A DNA stretch of 64,000 bases from Monoplex corrugatus. Lineage: Eukaryota > Mollusca > Gastropoda > Littorinimorpha > Ranellidae. The stretch is taken from NCBI GenBank assembly GCA_030674185.1, contig JAPXFY010000012.1:2063374-2127373 (forward strand), given 5' to 3'. The translations under genes and the position numbers were made by a program. Position 1 is the first letter of the stretch. The number at the start of each line of letters is the position of its first letter. The notes under the pieces are model-generated. The model had not been told where the DNA came from and did not search any database. It worked only from the letters and a program-made list of their open reading frames with translations. Below, one piece after another: positions 1 through 10,398 of the stretch.

Positions 1-108
1 TCGATGTCCAATCCTTCAGTCTGAAGCACTTCAATCACTTCAGCAGCAGTAAAACGCCGCCGTCGCGATCTACTTTGTTCGAAAACTCGTACTCGCCTGC
101 GATGCCAT
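1..108 (-). pseudogene. possible piggyBac-type transposase N-terminal fragment, cut by window edge
   Basis: Read on the minus strand from an ATG at 106-108, a short open stretch meets a stop near residue 13. A shift of frame then gives an arginine-rich stretch followed by FTAAEVIEVL. A basic N-terminus followed by this kind of short helix resembles the start of piggyBac-family transposases as I remember them. The match is short, broken by at least one frameshift and truncated by the window, so it could be chance. Two 22-bp direct repeats at about 295-316 and 340-361 (core ACCGCTAT) lie upstream of this start and might be subterminal sites of the same element. Confidence 0.2.
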
Positions 109-375
109 TTTCGACACGAATGCAGATTAGCCATTCATGTAGGGTACCGAAGTCAATCGTTTCCCGACGAGTGTATGGCTACGGAATCTCACGAAGTAAC
201 TTTCCCTTTGACCTTGACATGTTTGCAGTGACCAGTATGGCTATGGTAGGCGTGCAGGATCTAAAGGGGCGTCTAAAAAATTTTGAATTATCGAAACCGC
301 TATCGCGTTCCGTCGTATGGAACCGTGCCTTTCCTCACGACCGCTATAGCGTTCTGTCGTACTGAGTGAGTTGAA

Positions 376-915
376 CAAACTAAACCTGAAAAAGGTTGGG
401 GGAAATTTGTCATGTCTATACATTTACACAAACTAAACCTGAAAAAGGTTGAGGGAAATTTGTCATGTCTCTGTACATTTACACAACTAAACCTGAAAAG
501 GTTGAGGGAAATTTGTCATGTCTTAACATTAAAAATTTTAATACGAAAAGAGGTTGTGATGGAAAGTTTGTATGTTTTATCGATACATGTTACACAAACT
601 AAACCTGAAAAAGGTTGGGGGAAATTTGTCATGTCTCTGTACATTTACACAAACTAAACCTGAAAAAGGTTGAGGGAAATTTGTCATGTCTCTGTACATT
701 TACACAAACTAAACCTGAAAAAGGTTGGGGAAATTTGTCATGTCTATATATACATTTACACAAACTAAACCTGAAAAAGGTTGAGGGAAATTTGTCATTC
801 TATATACATTTACACAAACTAAACCTGAAAAAGGTTGGGGAAATTTGTCATGTCTATATACATTTACACAAACTAAACCTGAAAAAGGTTGAGGGAAATT
901 TGTCATGTCTATACA
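376..915. repeat. minisatellite, ~55-bp unit, ~10 copies
   Basis: Tandem copies share the core AACCTGAAAAAGGTTG, followed by GGGAAATTTGTCATGTC and a variable spacer ending in TTTACACAAACT. The core is itself an imperfect palindrome. One copy near 520-600 is interrupted by unrelated sequence. Open frames through it on both strands are by-products of the repeat. Confidence 0.9.
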
Positions 916-1004
916 TTAGTGTAGTATAGGTCTTAACTCTGTTGGACACACACCAGTTTAAAAGGTTTTCTGAATATTTGAAATGAAAAAAAAATCACAT
1001 TATT

Positions 1005-1232
1005 TTAACCCTTTGATTCCCTCGCCCATCCTGTCCACCAGCATCCTGTCCACCAACATCCTGCATTGTCAACCATGTTAGCAAAGCAAAAATGAAACCC
1101 TTTGACCCCCGTTATCGTTAGCAAAGCAAAAATGTAACCTTATGGTTCCCTCACCCTATTCACCAGCTTCTTCGTGCAGGAGTCACATGGTTTTTACATT
1201 AGGTGAATAGGGTGCAGGAGTCAAAGGGTTAA
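1005..1232. mobile_element. piggyBac-like MITE, copy A
   Basis: TTAA at 1005-1008 and TTAA at 1229-1232 flank a 220-bp segment that begins CCCTTTGATTCCCTC and ends with the inverse form GGAGTCAAAGGG. TTAA target duplications and CCC(T)TTG-type ends are the hallmark of piggyBac elements. There is no coding capacity. The interior contains two GTTAGCAAAGCAAAAATG copies and partial duplicates of the end sequence. Related copies lie at 38922, 48439 and 55562. Confidence 0.65.
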
Positions 1233-1275
1233 AGCATTAATCCTAATCATTACACCTAGGCCCTATTTTTTGAAA

Positions 1276-1593
1276 TTTTTTTTTTTTTTTTTTTTTTTTA
1301 ATTTTTTTTAGTGTAATATTAATTTATCGGCATGATTGTGCAGCGGCTCATCACACCTTTGGGTATTTGGTGAGGAGATTATATATATATTTTCTACTAG
1401 CCAGCCGGGCTAGTGGATTTTAAGATCTACTAGCCCGCAGATATTTTCACTAGCCCAACATGTTGCCCCGAAAAATAGTGAAATTATCTTTGTGGTGATG
1501 ACCAAAAATATTCAGCAGTGTAGGCTATTGTTACAATAAAGGTGGTCAAACTGTCTTCTGGAGACTTTCATGGGGGTGGGGGGGGGGGGGGGG
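1276..1593. repeat. low-complexity T-rich and G-rich tracts
   Basis: A T-rich run occupies about 1276-1310 and a G run lies at about 1577-1592. Nothing coding is visible between them. Confidence 0.8.
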
Positions 1594-1865
1594 TGAACAG
1601 TGGGAAATCTAGTGATAACATGAAGATGTATAAAAGGCAGCTGACTGATCTCAAAGTTTATATGGATTCTTGTGTAGGTTTGAGAGAATTCTTTAGTTTA
1701 TTTTGATCCAACTGATCGGAAAGTTTGAAAAATCGAAATAACTTATAACTGCAGGGGTCAGAATTTCACTCACCCAACGGACTAGTAGTTTTTGATTTTG
1801 ACTCGCCCGACAGGTTTTTTACCCGCCTCAGGCGACCGGGCAAGTGGATTTCGCCAGCCTGTATA
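1393..1865. mobile_element. unclassified dispersed-element-like block with CTAGCCCG motifs
   Basis: Related motifs occur at both ends: GGGCTAGTGGATTTTAAG near 1407 and GGGCAAGTGGATTTCGCC near 1838. Several CTAGCCCG or CTCGCCCG boxes lie between them, and (TA)n flanks both sides. I do not recognise a family. The arrangement suggests an old transposable-element remnant. Confidence 0.3.
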
Positions 1866-2204
1866 TATATATACATACAATAAAAGTCTAGAAGCTGATA
1901 ATGAGGGGCAGCACAACTTTATCTTGGGCAAACAATCTATCGATATTTCATTTTTTTCAATCGCTCAGCCGTTCCAAAGTTATGGTGCTTTTTGTGAAGA
2001 AACAGCACACATGTGGTCACAGTTTTTATTATGTAATCCAATGAAGGAAAAAGTTGAAGAAATTTGATTAAAAAAATTGTAACTTTTGTCACAGGCAACC
2101 AATCAAAAAAATCTTTTTATACCATTTTAAAGTTGTTGGTTTTTTTCATTTTTCAATGATGTTAATTACATGTACATATTTAATAGAAATATTTGAATTA
2201 AAGG

Positions 2205-3330
2205 AAAACCAGACCGCATTGATAGAAAGTCTGCAGTAAAACGTGTTCATAAAGGAGGACTTGGTTTGATTGACATTAAGCAATTTTTAAATACGCTAAA
2301 AATTATCTGGATACGGAAATGAAACGATACAAACCATAAATGGAAAAAATTTTATAACTGTTATGTTTCCCATGATGGACAACCTCAATATGTATGGATC
2401 ATGTCTACCAGTTAATACCAAAGTCAACATATTTTAGCAACACGTGTTAAATGCCTATAAAGAATTAACAGCAAAAAGTACACCCAGCAACTTCTGAAGA
2501 ATTTGCTACTGAACCTATATTTTGTAACGACAATATACAGATTGGAAATAAAACAATCTTATACAAAAAATGGATTAAAAAAGGTGTCTTCTGTGTTTCT
2601 CATCTTATGAAAAACAATGAGTCACTTTTGACATATGATGAATTCGGAACTTCATATGGACTAATTTCAAATTTTATCACCTATTTTGGAGTAGTTCAAG
2701 CGATTAAAAAATACATAAGAAAAATGGACATTGATATTCATAATAACTATGCTTTAAATTTGAAGAAGTCCCTTCAGATCATTTATTCAAGCCACAAAGG
2801 AACGAAACAATACTACGATATACTAACTAACAACGGTCAAGACCCAAAGTGTTGTAGTAAGTGGAACACAAAACTACCAACACACATAAACTGGAATGTT
2901 GTTTTCAAAAGACTCAGAAAATAACTGATATCAAACTTAAATGGTTTCAAATCCGGTAGTTCACAGAATTATTGCTACAAACAAAATACTTAAAAATATG
3001 AAAATCAGTAACAACGATAAACGTACCTTTTGTAATAAAGAACCTGAAGATATTCAACATTTATTCTGGCGATGCAACGCGGTTCGTCAATTTTGGTATT
3101 CTTTGGAATCTTCGTTAAATGAAAAATGTGTACATACACGTCATTTGAAATTGAACGAAGAATTAATTATACTTGGAACATCCGAGAGCTTTAAAACGGA
3201 TGATACATTTGATTTTCTTCTTATTTTTCGCAAAATTCTTCTTATATAAATGTCAATAGAGAAAATACAACCTATCTTTCATGTGTTCTTACAACAGCTT
3301 AAACGGAGGTTCATGATAGAACGACACATA
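2205..3330 (+). pseudogene. decayed L1/Tx1-like LINE, C-terminal part of the RT ORF
   Basis: Conceptual translation with several stops and shifts gives GGLGLIDIKQFLNTLKIIW near 2255, an open piece at 2607-2924, and a second open piece at 2941-3249. The second piece contains FCNKEPEDIQHLFWRC, the Cys/His segment found near the end of L1/Tx1-type LINE ORF2 proteins. The order and spacing (GGL box, long helical linker, C-x2-C...H...C segment) fit that family. No reverse transcriptase core is left. The base composition is AT-rich compared with the other LINEs here, which suggests a separate and older insertion. It is 5' truncated with no clear 3' tail. The stretch 3331-3676 downstream shows nothing recognisable. 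Confidence 0.6.
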
Positions 3331-3676
3331 GCATATATGTGAATATGTGCTATACAACATTTGTATCAAAGTGGTCTTAGTATATACCTCTGATGTTTGA
3401 TACATGAACAACTGTCTCATTAATGCTCAGCAGAATGGCTAATGAGTTTGTAGATAAAGATCATGTTACAACATAAAAATAGATCGTGATTGAATACAGA
3501 GGACATGCCTCTTTCTATAAATGACACACATCCCCTGTTCAAAGATCTTTTTTTCATGGACATCATTAGAAGAAAACAAAAAACAAAACAAAAACCAGCA
3601 TACAGTTATCCTTTGAGGTTTGAAACTGTTGGATTTCAATATTTTTCATCCAATTATTTGTTTTTTGTTTACTTGA

Positions 3677-3703
3677 TTGTGTGTATGTGTGTGTGTGTGT
3701 GTA

Positions 3704-3735
<32 letters not shown>

Positions 3736-3865
3736 TGTGTTGTGTGGATATTTTTTCCCCTATTGTTTCATATATACATTCGCATAATTTTCTTTTTAAA
3801 ATGCCATTTATCTATATCTCTTTATATGCTTCAGTTAAACATATGGATGTACATGCGTACATGTG

Positions 3866-3912
<47 letters not shown>

Positions 3913-4290
3913 GTGTGTATATATGTTTGTGTATGTATATGTATTTGTGATTATATGTGTATATAATGTGTGTATGTATGTATGTGTATATGTAATGTAT
4001 GTATATATATATGTATGTATGTGTATATGTAGTGTTGTATGTATATATATAGTGTGTATGTACGTTGTGTATATATATAGTATGATGTATATGTATATTA
4101 TGTATATATGTATATGTATATGTATGTATATATATATGTGTGTATGTGTATGTACGTGTGTGTATATATATATATATATGGATGTATATGTAGATGTATG
4201 TATACGTGTGTATATGTATGTTTGTATACATGTATGTGTATATGTATGTGTGTGTAATATATATATATATATATATTTATATCTGTCTAC
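3677..4290. repeat. TG/TA microsatellite tract
   Basis: Alternating (TG)n, (TA)n, (TATG)n and (GTATA)n runs. The long open frames rich in Cys/Val or His/Thr are artefacts of dinucleotide repeats. The stretch 4291-4623 after it has no feature I can identify. Confidence 0.95.
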
Positions 4291-4623
4291 ATATTGCAAT
4301 GAATGCTTGTTCTTTCTACATTTTGTTAGATCTGTTGATTATGTATTGTGTACATTTCAAGATGTTTGTAAGAGCTATATATTTGAAAATGAATAAAAAC
4401 AAGTTTGGGGGGAAAAAAAAGAAATATTTGAATGTTTTGTAAGATAACTACAAACAGCAAGCAGCATGTTATCTTATTTCTTATGGACTGTGTATAGTTG
4501 TAGTGTTGGCGCTGATTTAATCTAGATGACTGCAAGACCATCAAAGAAAGGGTTCGTCCACATTTCACTGATAGCCGTGACGTCACACGCGTTACATCCA
4601 AGCCACACTGCTTGTGAATTGGA

Positions 4624-5030
4624 ACAGTCGGTCAAGTTAGTGGTCTATGTGTGTTGCACACGATGTATGTAACAGGCTATGTGTGTAACAGGCTATGTAT
4701 GTAACGGGATATGTGTGTTACAGGTTACCAGACTAACCAGTGCAGCAACATACAGTCGGTCAAGTTAGTGGTCTGTGTGTGTTGCACACGATGTATGTAA
4801 CAGGCTATGTGTGTAACAGGCTATGTATGTAACAGGCTATGTATGTAATGGGCTATGTGTGTTACAGGTTACCAGTGCAGCAACATACAGTCGGTCAAGT
4901 TAGTGGTCTGTGTGTGTTGCACACGATATATGTAACAGGTTATGTGTGTTACAAGCTATGTATGTAACAGGCTATGTGTGTTACAGGTTACCAGTGCAGC
5001 AACATACAATCGGTCAAGTTAGTGGTCTAC
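4624..5030. repeat. tandem repeat, ~120-135-bp unit, ~3.3 copies
   Basis: The phrase CGGTCAAGTTAGTGG recurs at about 4629, 4756, 4891 and 5010. Each copy continues with a TGTGTGTTGCACACGAT block and a variable number of GTAACAGGCTATGT sub-repeats. This is a higher-order repeat with an inner ~16-bp period. Confidence 0.85.
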
Positions 5031-5284
5031 GTATGTCCACGTCTCCATGCTAATGCCTGTTCTGTCCACACTGCTTTTGGCAAGGTGATATCTCTTTCTC
5101 TTGTTTTTTGTGGTCTGTTTTGTCTGTTCTTCCTATCTGTTCTTCCTGTCTGCTCTTCTTATCTCTTGTCTGTTTTTCCATTGTCAATCCAGACAACAAC
5201 TATGGGTATAGCTCAGTCTGTGCCAAGCTTATGCGTCAAAGTGGAATGTGCCATTGCACTGTTAGTCGAGGCAGCAGCTGTGAG

Positions 5285-5645
5285 GAAAGATGGCAGAATG
5301 GTTTAGACGTTCACCTGCCAGTAATTTAACTCAAGGTTCCAGGGTTCGTTTCCTGTTGAGGCCTCCATTTTTCTCCTGGGTTTGACCGTAAAATTGAACT
5401 GAACGTCTAGTCCTTCACAAGGGGATTAAGAAACCAGTCAGACCTGTGTGTTTTCTGTCCTGTGTGTGTTAAAAGATCCCATGGCAGTTGAAAATCGTGA
5501 AGAACAGGATTTTTGCTTGGCTGCCCTGATATAAAAACATTGGAGAGAGGTTTACATTCCATGGCCCTGCCCTTGAAGCCCTATGTGCCTTCTTGCCTTT
5601 CTGAAGTCTTGGTTAAAAAAAAGTGAATAAAATAATAAAAATATG
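5285..5645 (+). mobile_element. tRNA-derived SINE
   Basis: The head contains a pol III A-box-like TGGCAGAATGG at about 5290 and a B-box-like GGGTTCGTTTCC at about 5342, with tRNA-like spacing. A conserved-looking body follows (TTAAAAGATCCCATGGCAG near 5470), then an A-rich 3' tail with AATAAAATAATAAAAATA. The structure is typical of a molluscan tRNA-SINE. The upstream stretch 5040-5284 is unique with no clear feature. Confidence 0.6.
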
Positions 5646-5651
5646 TAATTG

Positions 5652-7136
5652 TGAGCAGACAGACAGGGTCAATGTGTAAGCAGACAGACAGATAGACAGG
5701 GTCAGTGTGTGAGCAGACAGACAGACAGACAGGGTCAGTGTGTGAGCAGACAGACAGACAGGGTCAGTGTGTGAGCAGTCAGACAGACAGGGTCAGTGTG
5801 TGAGCAGACAGACAGACAGGGTCAGTGTGTGAGCAGACAGACAGGGTCAGTGTGTGAGCAGACAGACAGACAGACAGACAGGGTCAGTGTGTGAGCAGTC
5901 AGACAGACAGGGTCAGTGTGTGAGCAGACAGACAGACAGGGTCAGTGTGTGAGCAGACAGACAGACAGGGTCAGTGTGTGAGCAGTCAGACAGACAGGGT
6001 CAGTGTGTGAGCAGACAGACAGACAGACAGACAGGGTCAGTGTGTGAGCAGACAGACAGACAGGGTCAGTGTGTGAGCAGACAGACAGAGTCAGTGTGTG
6101 AGCAGACAGACAGACAGGGTCAGTGTGTGAGCAGACAGACAGACAGGGTCAGTGTGTGAGCAGACAGACAGACAGGGTCAGTGTGTGAGCAGACAGACAG
6201 AGACAGGGTCAGTGTGTGAGCAGACAGACAGACAGGGTCAGTGTGTGAGCAGACAGACAGACAGGGTCAGTGTGTGAGCAGACAGACAGACAGACAGACA
6301 GGGTCAGTGTGTGAGCAGACAGACAGACAGACAGGGTCAGTGTGTGAGCAGACAGACAGACAGGGTCAGTGTGTGAGCAGTCAGACAGACAGACAGGGTC
6401 AGTGTGTGAGCAGACAGACAGTCAGATAGACAGACAGGGTCAGTGTGTGAGCAGTCAGACAGACAGGGTCAGTGTGTGAGCAGACAGACAGACAGGGTCA
6501 GTGTGTGAGCAGACAGACAGACAGGGTCAGTGTGTGAGCAGACAGACAGACAGGGTCAGTGTGTGAGCAGACAGACAGACAGGGTCAGTGTGTGAGCAGA
6601 CAGACAGGGTCAGTGTGTGAGCAGTCAGACAGACAGACAGGGTCAGTGTGTGAGCAGACAGACAGACAGACAGGGTCAGTGTGTGAGCAGACAGACAGGG
6701 TCAGTGTGTGAGCAGACAGACAGACAGACAGGGTCAGTGTGTGAGCAGACAGACAGGGTCAGTGTGTGAGCAGACAGACAGACAGGGTCAGTGTGTGAGC
6801 AGACAGAAAGACAGACAGACAGACAGGGTCAGTGTGTGAGCAGACAGACAGGGTCAGTGTGTGAGCAGACAGACAGACAGGGTCAGTGTGTGAGCAGACA
6901 GACAGACAGGGTCAGTGTGTGAGCAGACAGACAGGGTCAGTGTGTGAGCAGACAGACAGACAGACAGGGTCAGTGTGTGAGCAGACAGACAGACAGACAG
7001 GGTCAGTGTGTGAGCAGACAGACAGACAGACAGACAGGGTCAGTGTGTGAGCAGACAGACAGACAGACAGGGTCAGTGTGTGAGCAGACAGACAGGGTCA
7101 GTGTGTGAGCAGACAGACAGACAGACAGGGTCAGTG
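5652..7136. repeat. minisatellite, ~29-41-bp unit with inner CAGA runs, ~45 copies
   Basis: Each unit is GGGTCAGTGTGTGAGCAG followed by two to five ACAG tetranucleotides. Unit length varies in steps of four bases, so two slippage processes are nested: whole-unit expansion and tetranucleotide expansion. An occasional AGCAGTCAGACAG variant recurs at intervals. Confidence 0.95.
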
Positions 7137-7198
7137 ACAGAGATAAGTGAGTAACAGAGGGGAGGAGAAAGACAAGAGAAAAACAGATTATATTGGAA

Positions 7199-7200
<2 letters not shown>

Positions 7201-7249
<49 letters not shown>
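7201..7249. repeat. (TG)n microsatellite
   Basis: About 24 GT dinucleotides, uninterrupted. Unique sequence without a recognised gene follows to about 7364. Confidence 0.95.
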
Positions 7250-7251
<2 letters not shown>

Positions 7252-7364
7252 GTGTGCTGGAGCTTTGGTCGTTCTTGGTTGATTGCTTTGGTGAATGATG
7301 AAATGTAGGCCCTTGAAGAAGCCAAAAGTTGTCTTGTTGAGTTATGATCAAAGCAAGGAGAGAG

Positions 7365-9753
7365 CAATGTACCATTATATCACCATGATGAACATGTCTA
7401 AGGATTGAAGAAGGCAAAAGTCTAAGAGTATTATGGTCACGGCAGATTGTAACATTCATCACTGACATCATCAACACCTCTCTTCAAACTGGAACTGTCC
7501 CAGATTCTTTCAAGTCTGCTATTGTTCACCCTCTCCTCAAGAAATACAATTTAGACCCAAATGAACTGAAAAATTACCGGCCTATCTCTAATCTCTCTTT
7601 CTTGTCAAAACTCATCGAAAAAGTTGTCCTCAACCAGCTGAACTCTTACCTGTCTGCCAACAATCTCCTCAATCCTTTCCAGTCAGCCTACCGCCAGTGT
7701 CATAGCACTGAAACTGCCCTGCTACACATTCTCAACAATCTCCTCCTTGCAACTGATACTGGCAAAGTCTCTCTCCTCACACTCCTTGATCTGTCAGCAG
7801 CCTTCGATACCACTGACCATGGTATTCTCCTTTCTAGACTTCATCATACTTTTGGCATCTCTGACATTGCTCTCTCCTGGTTCACTTCATATCTATCAAA
7901 CAGAAAACAAACTGTTCTCATTAATGGCACTTACTCTCAACCTGCATACCTGACCTGTGGTGTTCCACAAGGATCTGTCCTTGGCCCTGTTCTTTTCACT
8001 CTTTACACCTCCCCCCTGTCCACCATCATCAACTCCCACTCTATAAAACACCACTTCTATGCTGATGACACCCAACTTCTAGACAGTGACACACCAGACA
8101 ATATACAGCGCCTGTTGACTCGCAACACTGAGTGTTACTCGGACATTAAGAACTGGATGATGTTCAACAAACTTCAGCTTAATGACAACAAGACAGAAGC
8201 TATCCTCATTGGCACCGTCAGAAACTTTCTCAGTTGCCTCTTTCTCTCCCATTATGTAACACATCAGTCCCAATTTCTGATTCAGCTAAAAACCTTGGTG
8301 TCTGCATTGACTCTACCCTCTCCATGAACAACTTTGTTTCTCAAACTGCCAGATCTTGCTACTATCACCTCCATCGTATAAGCCTGATCAGGAAGTATCT
8401 CTCTGTGGAAACAACTGCAAAACTCGTTCTCTCCTTCATAATGTCTCGCATTGACTATTGCAATTCACTCCTGTCCGGTCTTCCTGCCTCCACCATTCAC
8501 ATCCTGCAGCGCATTCAAAACAATGCTGCACGCCTTGTACTATAAAAGAAAAAAGCTGACCATTTATCTTCTCTCCTGGCACAACTTCACTGGCTCCCTG
8601 TATCAAAGCGCATACAGTACAAACTAGACACCATGTGCTACAAAAGCCTGAATAACGCAGCCCCCGATTACCTGTCAAGCCTACTTGAGATCTATGTTCC
8701 CTCACGTACCCTCCGCTCTGCCTCCGATCCTCTGACTTTTCGCTTTCCACGCACTAAGCTCAATACCTATGGTCCACGAGCTTTCTCTGTTTCTGGTCCA
8801 CTTTCCTGGAACAAACTTCCTCTCTCAGTCCGTCAGCAACCTACTTTTGTCTCCTTCAAGTCCGCTCTCAAAACTCACCTTTTCTCCTCTGCATAAAATC
8901 CTGACCTCACTCAATCCCCTCTGCAGCCTGTCTCCACTCAGAGGGGAATCACATTGTAATATATAATTGTATATAATATGCTCTCTATAATTTTCCATTG
9001 CTTTTATTCTTTCTCCCCATTTATAGCCGTGTGCATGTGTGTGTGTGTGTGTGTGCGTGCGTGCGTGCGTGTGTGTGCGTGCGTGCGTGTGTGTCTGTTT
9101 TAGCGCTTAGATTTGATTTTATCAAGATTTTGCGCTATATAAATAAAATATTGTATTGTATTGTAACAGCACCGTTATAACTCCATGATGAACGCGTCTA
9201 AGAGTATTGTGGTCACGGCAGATTGTAACAGCACCGTTATAACTCCATGATGAACGCGTCTAAGAGTATTATGGTCACGGCAGATTGTAACAGCACCGTT
9301 ATAACTCCATGATGAACGCGTTATAAGAGTATTATGGTCACGGCAGATTGTAACAGCACCGTTATAACTCCATGATGAACCATTATGGTCATGGCAGATT
9401 GTAACAGCACCGTTATAACTCCATGATGAACGCGTCTAAGAGTATTTGTCATGGCAGATTGTTAACAGCACGTTATAAATGATGAACATTATGGTCACGC
9501 GATTGTAACAGCACCGTTATAACTCCATGATGAACCATTATGGTCACGGCAGATTGTAACAGCACCATTATAACTCCATGAAGCAACTATTATGGTCACG
9601 GCAGATTGTAACAGCACCTTATAACTCCAGATGAACCATTATGGTCACGGCAGATTGTAACAGCACCATTTAACTCCATGATGAACCATTATGGTCACGG
9701 CAGATTGTAACAGCACCATTATAACTCCATGATGAACGCGTCTAAGAGTACAG
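7365..9753. repeat. 62-bp minisatellite split by a LINE insertion
   Basis: The left fragment (7365-7453) and the right block (9168-9753, about ten copies) share the unit containing GTTATAACTCCATGATGAAC and AGAGTATTATGGTCACGGCAG. The left part ends in CGGCAGATTGTAAC and the right part restarts exactly in register with AGCACCGTT, so the LINE at 7454-9167 interrupts one unit. The last unit ends at an acceptor-like AGAGTACAG immediately before a candidate small exon. Confidence 0.9.
7454..9167 (+). mobile_element. 5'-truncated L2/CR1-group LINE (reverse transcriptase), frameshifted
   Basis: Translation gives consecutive reverse transcriptase blocks: YRPISNLSFLSKLIEKV near 7575, LLDLSAAFDTTDH near 7783, GVPQGSVLGPVLF near 7960 and FYADDTQLL near 8057, which is the YADD catalytic site. 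The main open piece runs 7602-8327. Compared with the second copy at 43095-44148 there is a one-base loss near 8216 that shifts frame. A further break at about 8543 leads into the C-terminal piece at 8633-8896. The 3' end has a (TG)n block, then GCGCTATATAAATAAAAT and ATTGT repeats. It is probably not active. The flanks repeat TTGTAAC on both sides. Confidence 0.85.
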
Positions 9754-9805
9754 AAAGAAAGATCAGTGAAGAGTCAGTAGGTCTGCCGACTGTTTGGTGG
9801 TGCCG
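9754..9805 (+). CDS. candidate small exon of the host gene (52 nt)
   Basis: It is bounded by an acceptor-like AAGAGTACAG and the strong donor-like CCG/GTGAGC. Read with two leading bases it is open for 16 codons (RKISEESVGLPTVWWC) and leaves CG, which joins in phase to the next candidate exon at 10314. Both boundaries coincide with array edges. Evidence is only boundary quality and phase, and the peptide matches no family I know. The 3' twenty bases are repeated downstream in the 76-bp array. Confidence 0.3.
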
Positions 9806-10313
9806 GTGAGCTCAGTTTCCAACCTGTCTGTACTATTGTAATATTGCCTCCATGAGTAGCCGACTGTTTGGTGGTGCCGGTGAGCTGTTTTCCAACCTGT
9901 CCTCTACCGTTGTAATATTGCCTCCATGAGTAGCCGACTGTTTGGTGGTGCCGGTGAGCTCAGTTTTCCAACCTGTCCTCTACCGTTGTAATATTGCCTC
10001 CATGAGTAGCCGACTGTTTGGTGGTGCCGGTGAGCTCAGTTTTCCCACCTGTCCTCTACCGTTGTAATATTGCCTCCATGAGTAGCCGACTGTTTGGTGG
10101 TGCCGGTGAGCTCAGTTTTCCCACCTGTCCTCTACCGTTGTAATATTGCCTCCATGAGTAGCCGACTGTTTGGTGGTGCCGGTGAGCTCAGTTTTCCCAC
10201 CTGTCCTCTACTGTTGTAATATTGCCTCCATGAGTAGCCGACTGTTCGGTGGTGCCGGTGAGCTCAGTTTTCCCACCTGTCCTCTACTGTTGTAATATTG
10301 CCTCCATGAGTAG
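9786..10313. repeat. 76-bp minisatellite, ~7 copies, with AG...GT modules
   Basis: Each unit runs CCGACTGTTTGGTGGTGCCG, then GTGAGCTCAGTTTTCC, a pyrimidine-rich stretch and TTGCCTCCATGAGTAG. Every unit therefore has an AG, 20 bases, and a near-consensus GTGAGC donor. The copies are highly similar (changes such as AACC/CACC and ACC/ACT), which suggests recent growth. Confidence 0.9.
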
Positions 10314-10398
10314 AACCTGTGCTAGAGCATGGATGAGGCGTCGTCCCACACACAACACTGCATCTCTTCTGTCTCGCCCAGCTGTAACAACATGGGCT
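10314..10398 (+). CDS. candidate exon of the host gene (85 nt)
   Basis: This is unique sequence caught exactly between two arrays. The preceding array ends CATGAGTAG and the following one begins GTGGGTTTATC. With one leading base it is open for 28 codons, including RRRPTHNTASLLSRPAVTTW, and ends in phase 0. That matches the frame in which the big exon at 13116 is open. Phase continuity with both neighbours supports it, but the donor GTGGGT is mediocre and there is no homology. A different frame holding an ATG at 10329 would hit a stop soon after joining the large exon. Confidence 0.35.

Noticed and set aside
5652..7136. Resemblance to a CRISPR array (regular repeats with short variable spacers)
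   Set aside because: The spacers are the same CAGA tetranucleotides, there are no cas genes, and the host is a eukaryote.
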